A DNA stretch of 47,634 bases, taken from Sedimentisphaerales bacterium (GTDB lineage Bacteria > Planctomycetota > Phycisphaerae > Sedimentisphaerales > Anaerobacaceae). Of the stretch, positions 1 through 7,198 are shown piece after piece. Where the stretch lies: positions 1 through 47,634 of the forward strand of contig JAFGDN010000070.1 of the NCBI GenBank assembly GCA_016932095.1, read 5' to 3'. Within the stretch, counting starts at the first letter, position 1, and each line of letters opens with the position of its first letter. The position numbers and the translations under genes were made by a program. The notes below the pieces were generated by a model that worked only from the letters and a program-made list of their open reading frames with translations, was not told where the DNA came from and made no database searches.

Positions 1-368
1 ATATTCGTTACTGCAGCCCTCCGTGGAGGTCCGGGCAGTGTCTCAGTCCCGATGAGGCGGGCCGACCTCTCAGCCCCGCTACCCGTCAAAGCCTTGGTGG
101 GCCGTTACCTCACCAACAAGCTGATAGGCGATAGGCCGCTCCCAGGCCAACATATTTTTGGTCATAAATCACGCGAATTATGACATTATTCGGTATTATC
201 GCCCCTTTCGGGGCGCTATTCCGAAGCCCGGGGTACGTTACCTATCTATTACGCACCCTTTCGCCACTAACCACCCTCTCGATTGCTCAATTGGATGGTC
301 CGTTCGACTTGCATGTCTTAGCCACGCCGCCAGCGTTCGTTCTGAGCCAGGATCAAACCCTTCAGTTT
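1..368 (-). rRNA. 16S ribosomal RNA, 5' portion (partial)
   Basis: Read on the minus strand, the segment starts near 368 and contains the conserved 5' block GGGTTTGATCCTGGCTCAG at about 340-358, followed by the conserved AACGAACGCTGG. The gene runs off the left edge near E. coli position 370, so about three quarters is missing. The site equivalent to the EUB338 probe region (13-30 on the plus strand) reads GCAGCCCTCCGTGGAGGT. It shares the GCAGCC start of planctomycete-type sequences and departs from the standard bacterial site. No 23S, 5S or tRNA gene is visible upstream. Confidence 0.95.
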
Positions 369-661
369 GATTCATCGATAACCCCGCCGCCTTCTTGCGA
401 AAGCAAGACGCGGGGTTGGTCGTCTTATAGAATCCCGGCCGAAGCCAGGATTTGGCTCAACACTCTCAAAAATTGGCACAACAATGAAAGTGCTGAAGAA
501 CCCCCCAATAAATTGGGGGGCTAAACAAATGCACTTTCGCTGCTGTTTGGCTTAACTGTTAACTTTTAAAAGAACGTTCTCAATGCTCGATACTTGATGC
601 TCGATACTCGGATAGACAGTAATGGCCAAGCGCGTTAGACAAACGAAGCTTGACCATTTAG
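369..661 (-). other. 16S rRNA leader with processing/antitermination-type hairpins
   Basis: No coding region is credible between the 16S 5' end and its promoter. Two hairpins stand out. At 381-416 ACCCCGC pairs with GCGGGGT, with an inner CTTGC/GCAAG stem closed by a GAAA loop. At 486-538 an outer stem GAAAGTGC/GCACTTTC encloses an inner CCCCCCAAT/ATTGGGGGG hairpin. Such stems in rRNA leaders usually serve RNase III processing or antitermination; that role is inferred. Near 582-608 a short 'GATACTTGATGCTCGATACT' word repeat occurs. Confidence 0.55.
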
Positions 662-668
662 CACCCCA

Positions 669-696
669 ATTCTACTCTATATACGGCAGGCGTCAA
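669..696 (-). promoter_or_regulatory. Probable rRNA promoter
   Basis: On the minus strand TTGACG (691-696) and TAGAAT (669-674) are separated by exactly 16 bp, a good sigma-70-type match. Transcription would begin near 662, giving a leader of about 290 nt before the mature 16S 5' end. No other pair as good lies between here and the rRNA. Confidence 0.6.
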
Positions 697-731
697 GGGG
701 TATTTTGATATTTTTGAAAAATTTTTTACTA

Positions 732-921
732 CCGCGTTTTCACCGCAGAGACCGCTAAGAACGCAGAGGTTTCATATTGCTACAAAAAGACACGAAGAAA
801 AATCACAGATTTCACAGATTGCACAGATTTTAAGGAAAAAGGCAGAAGTTAGAAGGCAGAAGAGAGAAGGAAAACGAGGATTTTTGATACTGGATGCTGG
901 ATACTGATTGCTGATTGCGTT
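732..921. repeat. Quasi-periodic intergenic word repeats
   Basis: This stretch between the rRNA promoter and the RCC1 gene is built of short recurring words: a CCGCAGAGACCGCTAAGAACG block (732-768), CACAGATTTCACAGATTGCACAGATT (about 804-830), AGAAGGCAGAAGAGAGAAGG (about 851-870) and GATACTGGATGCTGGATACT (about 887-906). Similar words recur at 5341-5365, 7000-7080 and 39010-39045. No gene is supported from 700 to 1003. Confidence 0.6.
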
Positions 922-1003
922 AAACGGTTTCGGTTCCGACTCCGCTGCGCTACGACGGACAAGTATCCAATACTGCATTTCGAATGTCAAAGTAAACGGA
1001 CAA

Positions 1004-2878
1004 TTAAAGACCGGAGAGCCAGAGAGAGGAGAATTTGGCGAGATCGGCGATATCGACGAGGCCGGAATGGTCGAAGTCGCAGCCGCGGCACCAGCCGGGG
1101 GAATAGCAGGGCTGGTTCCATTGCTTTGCGAAGACGCTTAAATCAGAAAAGTTGGTTCCATAAAGGGTAAAAGAACGAAAAAATCCAGCTGCAATGGCGA
1201 TGAAGCCGTTTCCATCAGGCGGTATCGCCTGACCATGACGAGGGGTATCGGGAGCAAAATCTTCTCCGAGACCCCAGCCGACGATAGAGCCGTCGGATTT
1301 GAGCGCAAGAGCGTGTAAACTTCCTGCTGTAATGGCGATGAAATCGTTTCCTGCAGGCGGAGGTGTTATTGGGACATAATCATTGCAGCCCCATACGACA
1401 ATAGAACCGTTAGATTTTAATGCAAGGGAAAAATATTGACCTGCTGAAATGGCCGTGAAATCATTTCCCAAGGGTGGCGATGCCTGACCACAATCATTTC
1501 TTCCCCAGCCGACGATGGAACCATCAGATTTGAGTGCAATTGAATGCTCGCGACCTGCCGCAATAGCAATATAATCGTTTCCATCCGGAGGAGATATCTG
1601 ACCATAAGGATTATCGCCCCAGCCGACAATAGAGCCGTCGGATTTAATAGCAAGAGAATGATACCCACCCACCGCGATGGCAATAAAACCATTTCCGTCC
1701 GGCGTATTCGTCTCGCCATTATTATTATAACCCCATCCGACGACAGAACCGTCGGACTTGAGGGCAAGAGAATGTCGCCTGCCAGCCGCAATAGCGATAA
1801 AGTCGTTTCCCACAGGCGGCGTCGCCTGGCCGTGGTCATTTAAACCCCAGCCGAAAACAGAGCCGTCGGATTTGAGCGCAAGAGCATATCCCTCACCAGC
1901 CGCAACGGTGATAAAGTCGTTTCCCACAGGAGGTGAGAACATATTACCCCAGCACAAGAGAGAACCATCGGACTTAAGTGCAAAGCTATAATTATAATTA
2001 GCCGAAATTGCAATAAAACCATTATTTGGCTCAGGGACGTTACACTGACCCCAGCCGTTATACCCCCAAGTGATAATGGAACCATCTGATTTAAGTGCAA
2101 GAGAATGGTCCCAACCTGCCGCTACAGCAATAAAGTCATTTCCTTCGGGAGGAGTAGCCTGACCAGCAGCATTATAACCCCAGCAGACGATTGAGCCGTC
2201 GGATTTAAGGGCAAGAGAATGATAACATCCTGCCGCAACAGCAATAAAATCATTTCCATCAGGCGGCGTCGCCTGGCCTTTACCATTCCAGCCCCAGCCG
2301 ACGATAGAGCCGTCGGATTTAATAGCAAGAGAATGAGCATAACCAGCCGCAATTGTGATAAAATCGTTTCCATCAGGAGGCGTTGCCTGACCATCTTCAT
2401 TGTAGCCCCAGCCGACGATAGAGCCGTCGGATTTGAGGGCAAGAGAATGCCACATTCCTGCAGCGATATCAATGAAGTCATTTCCCGAAGGAGATGTTGC
2501 CTCGCCATGAGGATTATAACCCCATGCAACGATAGAATTATCGGACTTGAGGGCAAGACCGTATCCTCCTCCAGCAGCAATGGCGACAAAATTGTTTCCA
2601 GATGGTGGTTCTGCCAGACCGATCCAATTCCCATAATTATCATAGTTGACACCCCAAGCGGCAAGCGAGCCATCGGATTTAAGGACGAGAGAATGAGCTG
2701 CACCAGCGGAAATAGAAACAAACGGGCTACCAATAAAATCTGAACCATCAAAATTCATTTCTCCCCAGATTTTGATAAAGGCGGCGAAAAGGGGCGATGG
2801 GATGAGGTAAAAGCAAAAAGTAAAAAGTAAAGAGCAAAAAATCGCCTTTTGCCCCCTATGGCGAGTTTGAATACGCAT
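1004..2878 (-). CDS. Secreted RCC1-like beta-propeller protein with C-terminal dockerin-like motif
   Basis: 624-aa exported protein. The start at 2878 is chosen because GGAGG lies 8 bases upstream and the ATG leads directly into a signal peptide (about residues 1-32); a further upstream ATG at 2950 has no ribosome-binding site. The mature part holds thirteen near-identical units of about 41 residues centred on 'HSLALKSDGSIVGWG', plus a degenerate terminal unit. This is the RCC1/BNR-type pattern and is enough for about two seven-bladed propellers. The C-terminus ends in an EF-hand/dockerin-like calcium motif (CDFDHSGLVDIADL). RCC1-like folds in bacteria are mostly binding scaffolds; the ligand is unknown. 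Strong DNA similarity between units opens long spurious frames on both strands. No operon partner is present. Confidence 0.88.
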   Translation of the reverse strand: MRIQTRHRGQKAIFCSLLFTFCFYLIPSPLFAAFIKIWGEMNFDGSDFIGSPFVSISAGAAHSLVLKSDGSLAAWGVNYDNYGNWIGLAEPPSGNNFVAIAAGGGYGLALKSDNSIVAWGYNPHGEATSPSGNDFIDIAAGMWHSLALKSDGSIVGWGYNEDGQATPPDGNDFITIAAGYAHSLAIKSDGSIVGWGWNGKGQATPPDGNDFIAVAAGCYHSLALKSDGSIVCWGYNAAGQATPPEGNDFIAVAAGWDHSLALKSDGSIITWGYNGWGQCNVPEPNNGFIAISANYNYSFALKSDGSLLCWGNMFSPPVGNDFITVAAGEGYALALKSDGSVFGWGLNDHGQATPPVGNDFIAIAAGRRHSLALKSDGSVVGWGYNNNGETNTPDGNGFIAIAVGGYHSLAIKSDGSIVGWGDNPYGQISPPDGNDYIAIAAGREHSIALKSDGSIVGWGRNDCGQASPPLGNDFTAISAGQYFSLALKSNGSIVVWGCNDYVPITPPPAGNDFIAITAGSLHALALKSDGSIVGWGLGEDFAPDTPRHGQAIPPDGNGFIAIAAGFFRSFTLYGTNFSDLSVFAKQWNQPCYSPGWCRGCDFDHSGLVDIADLAKFSSLWLSGL

Positions 2879-2963
2879 TTTCCGTTCCTCCAACCTCAAT
2901 TTCAATTGAAGAACAACCCAATCGCCGCAGGAACGGCGGCGGATAAACATCGAATATATATTG

Positions 2964-2993
2964 AATATACCGCATTGTATAGCTGATTTGCAA
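2964..2993 (-). promoter_or_regulatory. Possible promoter of the RCC1-like gene
   Basis: On the minus strand TTGCAA (2988-2993) and TATATT (2964-2969) lie 18 bp apart, about 80 bases before the chosen start codon. The match is moderate and the region is AT-rich, so this is tentative. Confidence 0.3.
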
Positions 2994-3029
2994 GAGGATT
3001 TAATTTATGAATTATGATTTTAAGTCGGA

Positions 3030-3120
3030 AGACAAAGGGCGAGATGTCAAATCAGAAACAGCAAATCCCAAACAAATTACAATGAGCAAAAAGAATCAAA
3101 ATTCAAAACGAGAAAAACCT
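3030..3120. repeat. Word repeat of the 'AAATCCCAAACAAATT' family
   Basis: AT-rich words such as AAATCCCAAACAAATT, AAAAAGAATC and AAAATTCAAAAC recur with slight variation. The stretch is open in one frame (3007-3192), but composition and the lack of a ribosome-binding site argue against a gene. A related stretch lies at 38800-38880. Confidence 0.5.
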
Positions 3121-3220
3121 GTATTTGCGGAACGTTGGCGGTTAAACAGTGCTGTAACATCATTATTTACAAGGACTTATGGTGTTATGTAAATAATTTT
3201 CAAAAATTCTCACTTTTTCA

Positions 3221-3249
3221 TTGACAAAGAGACGAGGGATTGGTATAAT
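3221..3249 (+). promoter_or_regulatory. Consensus-like promoter of a structured RNA
   Basis: A perfect TTGACA (3221-3226) and a perfect TATAAT (3244-3249) are separated by 17 bp, the best promoter match in the window. Transcription should start near 3256, exactly where a run of stable hairpins begins. The next plausible start codon is about 480 bases downstream. Confidence 0.8.
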
Positions 3250-3255
3250 ACTCGG

Positions 3256-3366
3256 CCGTCGGGTCAAAAGCCCGGCGGTAACAGCCCCAGAAGGGGCAAG
3301 GCCCTAAACCACGTTGGGTTTAGGGTAGCGCAGAAGCGCAAGAGCAGTGGGGAGAGAAATCCCGGC
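3256..3366 (+). ncRNA. Five-hairpin structured RNA upstream of an HNH-AP2 endonuclease gene
   Basis: Hairpins follow one another with almost no spacer. GCCGTCGGG/CCCGGCGGT (255-263 with 271-279 of the 3200s) is a 9-bp stem. GCCCC/GGGGC (3284-3288, 3293-3297) has an AGAA loop. CCCTAAACC/GGTTTAGGG (3302-3310, 3317-3325) is 9 bp. GCGC/GCGC (3328-3331, 3336-3339) again has an AGAA loop, and a short GGG/CCC stem closes near 3349-3363. CCCGGC at 3361 could instead pair with the first stem, giving a pseudoknot. The dense folding, the consensus promoter and absence of an ORF support a noncoding RNA. Placement upstream of an HNH gene recalls HEARO/omega RNAs, but that identity is not shown. Confidence 0.6.
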
Positions 3367-3482
3367 AAATGGAAGACAGAAGACAGAGGACGGAAGACAG
3401 AGGACAGAAGACAGAGGACGGAAGACAGAGGACAGAAGACGGAAGAGAAAATTGAGAATTTAGAATGAAGAATTCAGAATTT
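3367..3482. repeat. GGAAGACAGA tandem words and an AATTGAGAATTT-type repeat
   Basis: From about 3370 to 3447 the plus strand is a purine-rich tandem of GAAGACAGA/GGACAGAAGACA units. From 3449 to 3482 it changes to AAATTGAGAATTTAGAATGA-type words. The first family has a faint copy near 24283-24312, the second inside the coding region at 37972-38056. Confidence 0.65.
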
Positions 3483-3583
3483 ATTCCCTGCTACCTGCCA
3501 AGCCAGCAGGCACTCCCCCGACGGAGGAACCAAAATGGTTGGCTCCCCGCCAACAGCATGCGGGGATTTCCGCTGCGCTCCAA

Positions 3584-3722
3584 GAGGGCAGGCGGGGATA
3601 TTCGCTACGCTACGAAAAAAAGGTGGGTCCCCTGCTGCGGAACCAAAGGAGCGGGTTCTCCCCCGATTGCAAAACCAAGGGAGCAGCAATCGAGGGCAGG
3701 CGGGGATATTCGCTACTCTACG
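3584..3722. repeat. 31-bp direct repeat pair before the HNH gene
   Basis: A 31-bp sequence beginning GAGGGCAGGCGGGGATATTC occurs at 3584-3614 and again at 3692-3722. The copies differ by one base and are separated by 77 bp. The second copy ends immediately before the ribosome-binding site of the HNH-AP2 gene. GAGGGCAGGCG also occurs near 6952. Confidence 0.65.
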
Positions 3723-3733
3723 AGGAGCGGGAA

Positions 3734-4321
3734 ATGGAAACGACGGTTGTAAAAATCAGGATGAAAGTGCCGAAATGGCTGGACCGGGTTTGCGCGCGGC
3801 CTGTGATTGCTTACCGGAAATATAAATACGGGTACGGCTTTCGCAAGATACCGCTAACCGACTGGAAATGGGCGATGGTTGACGAAGAGGATTACTACCG
3901 GCTCAACGAGTTCGACTGGACGGCGATGGGAAGAGAAGGACATATTTACGCGGGGCGAACCGTATGGAACAAAAGAGGGAAAATGAAGACGATACTGATG
4001 CACAGGGAAATAATGAAGCCGCCTAAGCGCAAATTAGTTGACCACAGGAACAAAAACGCATTAGACAATCGAAGGGAAAACCTGCGACCGGCGACGCCAT
4101 CGCAGAACGCCTGCAACAGCAAAAGAGACAAATCAAAGACAACGTCAAAGTATCGAGGGGTGTGCTGGAGCAAGAGAAAGAAGAAATGGTTCGCGATGAT
4201 ACGGGTGCGAGGGAAAAGAATATGGCTGGGGTATTTCGACAGTGAAATCGAGGCGGCGAGGGCATACGACGCGGCGGCGAGGAAATATCACGGGGAGTTT
4301 GCGCAGTTGAATTTTCCGTAA
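3734..4321 (+). CDS. HNH endonuclease with C-terminal AP2 DNA-binding domain
   Basis: 195 aa. ATG 3734 is preceded by GAGGAG at 6 bases; the frame stays open upstream to 3539, but that part translates repeat sequence. Residues about 35-80 form the N-terminal module usual in this family ([16 protein letters not shown]). Residues about 85-120 carry the HNH core ([10 protein letters not shown] ... [17 protein letters not shown]). Residues about 135-195 are an AP2/ERF-type domain ([20 protein letters not shown] to [12 protein letters not shown]). Proteins of this architecture are homing-type nucleases that nick DNA and move themselves. It is complete and stands alone, without an intron or intein host gene visible. 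Its relation to the structured RNA upstream is open. Confidence 0.88.
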   Translation: METTVVKIRMKVPKWLDRVCARPVIAYRKYKYGYGFRKIPLTDWKWAMVDEEDYYRLNEFDWTAMGREGHIYAGRTVWNKRGKMKTILMHREIMKPPKRKLVDHRNKNALDNRRENLRPATPSQNACNSKRDKSKTTSKYRGVCWSKRKKKWFAMIRVRGKRIWLGYFDSEIEAARAYDAAARKYHGEFAQLNFP

Positions 4322-4449
4322 TTGACCGCCGAGAACGCCCCCTGCTTACGACTTGCAGGGGCAGGCGAGGCCGCAGAAGATTTTAAGCCGGACGGGTCGG
4401 ACTTGTCGGACAGGTCAGACCGGTTTATGCGGTCTCTGCGATAAAAATA

Positions 4450-5322
4450 TTATTTCAGCAGGCCGTAGTCCTGGAGGGTTTTTTGAAGGACGGTTTTTTT
4501 GGCCTCATCCATCGGCACCAGGGGCAGGCGCATCTCCTCGGGCGAGAGGTTCATCATAGCCATAGCGGCCTTTACGGGTATGGGATTAGTCGCCAGGGAA
4601 AGCATACCGCGGCTGAGGCCGAAAAGTTTTTTGTGCCATTTCAGGGCGCTTGTAAAATCGCCTTCGAGAATCGCGTCTGTCAGGGCCTTTACGTCGGCGG
4701 GGACAATGTTGGCGACGACGCTGATTACGCCTTTGCCGCCGACGGAGGCGATGGGCAGGGTCATCGAGTCATCGCCTGAGAGGACGGTCATATTGCAGCG
4801 CGTGGCGATTTCGCTGACGTGGTCCATCTGGCCTGTGGCGTCCTTTATGCCGACGATATTTTCGATTTCGGAGAGGCGCACAATCGTATCGACGGTCATA
4901 CCGGCGCCGCATCGGCCGGGGATGTCGTAGAGGATGATGGGCAAATCCACTTCTTCGGCTATTGACCTGAAGTGCTGGTAAAAGCCCTCCTGCGTGGGTT
5001 TGTTGTAATATGGGTCAACCTGCAGCGTTGCGTCTGCGCCGACTTTTTTTGCAAAGGCAGTAAGCTCGATGGCCTCAGCCGTCGAGTTGGAGCCGGCGCC
5101 GGCGATAACGGGGACCTGGCCTGCGACGGTTTTGACAACGCGTTCGATAACTTTTTTGTGCTCGTCGTGGCTGAGCGTGGGACATTCGCCGGTCGTTCCC
5201 ACCGGCACTATGCCGTCTATGCCGCCTTCGAGCTGAAACTCGAGCAGCTCATCGAGGGTTTCAAAATCCACCCGGCCATCCCTGAAAGGCGTGATTAACG
5301 CCGTCATCGCACCTGCAAACAT
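4450..5322 (-). CDS. dapA: 4-hydroxy-tetrahydrodipicolinate synthase
   Basis: 290 aa, normal length for the family. It condenses pyruvate with aspartate semialdehyde in diaminopimelate/lysine synthesis, in the cytoplasm. Visible hallmarks are GTTGE (42-46), the catalytic tyrosine in YDIPGR (Y132) and the Schiff-base lysine in GIKDATGQ (K160). ATG 5322 follows AAGGA by 8 bases. The frame also runs 22 codons upstream to 5388, but that extension translates an ACAGATTTCACAGATTAC-type repeat and overlaps pdxJ, so it is excluded. It lies 43 bp behind pdxJ on the same strand and is probably co-transcribed. The next lysine-pathway gene, dapB, is 35 kb away. Confidence 0.97.
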   Translation of the reverse strand: MFAGAMTALITPFRDGRVDFETLDELLEFQLEGGIDGIVPVGTTGECPTLSHDEHKKVIERVVKTVAGQVPVIAGAGSNSTAEAIELTAFAKKVGADATLQVDPYYNKPTQEGFYQHFRSIAEEVDLPIILYDIPGRCGAGMTVDTIVRLSEIENIVGIKDATGQMDHVSEIATRCNMTVLSGDDSMTLPIASVGGKGVISVVANIVPADVKALTDAILEGDFTSALKWHKKLFGLSRGMLSLATNPIPVKAAMAMMNLSPEEMRLPLVPMDEAKKTVLQKTLQDYGLLK

Positions 5323-5339
5323 TGTCTTTTCCTTTTTCT

Positions 5340-5365
5340 TTCTGGGTAATCTGTGAAATCTGTGA
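5340..5365. repeat. Short ACAGATT-type repeat filling the pdxJ-dapA spacer
   Basis: The plus strand reads GTAATCTGTGAAATCTGTGA here, the reverse of the ACAGATTTCACAGATTAC words at 804-830 and 7003-7025. It takes up more than half of the 43-bp spacer between the two genes, directly upstream of the dapA ribosome-binding site. Confidence 0.55.
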
Positions 5366-6094
5366 TTAAGTTTTACCAAACTTATCAATCAGGCGAATCA
5401 TTTCGGCTGCGGCCTCTCTTATTCCGACAAAAACGCTTCTGGCGATGATGCTGTGGCCGATGTTCAGCTCGCTAAGGTCTTGCATCGCGGCTATGGGTGC
5501 GATATTGCGATAAGTCAGGCCGTGGCCGGCGTGGACGAGCATTTTCTTTTTGAGGCCGAGGTCTCTGGCGGCTTCAAGGCGTTTGAGCTGCTGGTAAATC
5601 TCTTTGGGCGTTTCGGCGTTGGCATATTGGCCGGTGTGAAGCTCTATGGCGTCGCAGCCGTGACGGGCAGCGGCGATTATATGCTTTTTTTCCGGCGTAA
5701 TGAATGCGCTGACTAATACGCCCCGTTTGTGCATTCTTCGGACGACCTCTTTAAGCCGGCTGGCCCAGGTGACGCAATCGAGGCCGCCCTCGGTGGTCAA
5801 TTCCTCGCGTTTTTCAGGGACGAGCGTTACCTGTTCGGGCTGGATGCCTTCGGCAACGCAGACGATTTCCTCTTCCATCGACATTTCGAGGTTGAGCTTG
5901 CAGGCGACGGTTTCGGCGAGGACCTGGACGTCACGGTCGTTAATATGACGCCTGTCCTGGCGGAGGTGGACGGTGATTCCGTTTGCGCCGGCCAGCTCGC
6001 ACTGGGCGGCGGCCCAGACGGGGTCCGGCTCATCGGCGCGTCTGGCCTGTCTGACCGTCGCAATATGGTCAATATTTATGTTGAGAACCGGCAT
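5366..6094 (-). CDS. pdxJ: Pyridoxine 5'-phosphate synthase
   Basis: 242 aa, typical length. It forms pyridoxine 5'-phosphate from 1-deoxyxylulose 5-phosphate and 3-amino-2-oxopropyl phosphate in the DXP-dependent vitamin B6 route. The N-terminus (LNINIDHIATVRQARR) is diagnostic and the phosphate/substrate loop TVHLRQDRRHINDRD lies at 41-55. Late motifs include IELHTGQYA and LNIGHSIIARSVFVG. AAGG lies about 9 bases before ATG 6094. It is first gene of a two-gene operon with dapA and is driven by the promoter at 6119-6146. Confidence 0.97.
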   Translation of the reverse strand: MPVLNINIDHIATVRQARRADEPDPVWAAAQCELAGANGITVHLRQDRRHINDRDVQVLAETVACKLNLEMSMEEEIVCVAEGIQPEQVTLVPEKREELTTEGGLDCVTWASRLKEVVRRMHKRGVLVSAFITPEKKHIIAAARHGCDAIELHTGQYANAETPKEIYQQLKRLEAARDLGLKKKMLVHAGHGLTYRNIAPIAAMQDLSELNIGHSIIARSVFVGIREAAAEMIRLIDKFGKT

Positions 6095-6118
6095 AAAATT
6101 TACCTTAAAAGCGGGTCA

Positions 6119-6146
6119 ATTATAACGCGGAAATGTTTTTCGGCAA
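6119..6146 (-). promoter_or_regulatory. Promoter of pdxJ-dapA
   Basis: On the minus strand TTGCCG (6141-6146) and a perfect TATAAT (6119-6124) are spaced 16 bp, about 25 bases before the pdxJ start codon. It lies back to back with the pgsA promoter, 12 bp away. Confidence 0.65.
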
Positions 6147-6157
6147 GAATTATCCTG

Positions 6158-6187
6158 TTGCCTGAGTGAGTTTTAGGTCTGTATAAT
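6158..6187 (+). promoter_or_regulatory. Promoter of the pgsA-like gene
   Basis: TTGCCT (6158-6163) and perfect TATAAT (6182-6187) are separated by 18 bp. The start codon at 6220 follows about 25 bases after the expected transcription start. Confidence 0.6.
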
Positions 6188-6219
6188 CCGCCAGCGAACC
6201 GAGTTAATAAGAATAAAAT

Positions 6220-6840
6220 ATGAGGTTAAACTGGGCAAACCGATTTACTATTCTGCGAATACTGCTGATAGCGCCTTTTGTCAGTTGCATGCTGCAGATA
6301 AACGACCCGTCGCTGAGCGGGAATATCCGTCATTTTATTCGTTACTCTGCGGTGGCGATATTCTTTCTTATGGCGATAAGCGACGGGCTGGACGGTTTTT
6401 TGGCGCGTAAAAAGGGGCAGGCGACCAAACTTGGGGCGTTTCTGGACCCGACGGCGGACAAGCTGCTGATTACGTCGGCGTGCCTGCTTCTGGCCTCGCA
6501 GCACTCCGGCGTCGAGGGTTTCGTTCTGCCGCCTACCGTAGTCGTTCTCATTATCGGAAAAGACATTCTCATTTTCATCGGCTTTCTGATTGTTTATTTT
6601 CTCACGGGTAAAATCCGCATCGTCCCTGTCTTTGCCGGCAAGGCGTCCACGGCGCTTCAACTGACGATGGTGCCGGCTATTCTCATAGCGCCGGAGGCGT
6701 CCCGTGCTTTACCTTTCTGGGGATATTTTGTGCATGTCTTGTGGTGGTCGGCGGCGGCGGCGGCAGTATTAGCGACGCTTGTCTATATCCGCGTCGGTTC
6801 CAGATTCATCGAACAATTCGAGCAAAGCAACAATCATTAG
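6220..6840 (+). CDS. pgsA: CDP-diacylglycerol--glycerol-3-phosphate 3-phosphatidyltransferase-like protein
   Basis: 206-aa integral membrane enzyme of the CDP-alcohol phosphatidyltransferase family. The complete family signature D-x2-DG-x2-AR-x8-G-x3-D-x3-D is present (D55, D58-G59, A62-R63, G72, D76, D80). Hydrophobic stretches before and after it fit the six-helix fold. The N-terminus (NWANRFTILRILLIAPF) is the usual amphipathic entry of PgsA proteins. It would make phosphatidylglycerol phosphate at the inner membrane. Other CDP-alcohol transferases share the signature, so the head group is an inference. It is transcribed alone, divergently from pdxJ. Confidence 0.85.
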   Translation: MRLNWANRFTILRILLIAPFVSCMLQINDPSLSGNIRHFIRYSAVAIFFLMAISDGLDGFLARKKGQATKLGAFLDPTADKLLITSACLLLASQHSGVEGFVLPPTVVVLIIGKDILIFIGFLIVYFLTGKIRIVPVFAGKASTALQLTMVPAILIAPEASRALPFWGYFVHVLWWSAAAAAVLATLVYIRVGSRFIEQFEQSNNH

Positions 6841-7198
6841 CCGCGAAAACCAAACGGTAATCGGTTGGGGTTGCGCGGCTCGTTACGTTAAGCGTGGCTC
6901 GTGAAGCGGCGTTAAGAACAACCCCGCCAACGACCCCCCGATAACAACATTCGAGGGCAGGCGTGCTGGGGCAGGCAAAAAGCACAAGGCAAAAGGCAAC
7001 CACGGATTACACAGATTTTCACAGATTCTACGCTAAAAATTAAGGGAATTTCCTGGTGTCTTTGTGACTTAGTGGCGAGAAAATTAGAAAAAATGCTTGC
7101 TAATTCAGGGGATTCGGATAAACTAACTATATGCGGCAGGAGAAACACCCTGTAAAGAAAATACGCATCAGGCCGCGTTCCCAGAGAAGGAGAAAAAT
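6841..7198. other. Intergenic region with word repeats, no gene
   Basis: 358 bp without a credible ORF. It contains GAGGGCAGGCG (about 6952, shared with the 31-bp repeat near 3584), purine words (AAAAGCACAAGGCAAAAGGC, about 6978-6997), GGATTACACAGATTTTCACA (7004-7023) and CTTTGTGACTTAGTGGCGAG (about 7061-7080). A GAGAAGGAG ribosome-binding site precedes the ATG at 7199. No confident promoter is seen. Confidence 0.5.

Noticed and set aside
1417-2751. Several long frames antiparallel or shifted within the RCC1-like gene
   Set aside because: They are open only because 123-bp units repeat; composition is Leu/Arg-rich without any domain, and ribosome-binding sites are missing.
3007-3192. 61-codon frame with ANPKQITMSKKNQNSK
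   Set aside because: It translates an AAATCCC-type word repeat, with no ribosome-binding site and low-complexity composition.
5323-5388. 22-codon extension of dapA
   Set aside because: It overlaps pdxJ and translates an ACAGATT repeat; AAGGA precedes the internal ATG, where DapA homology starts.
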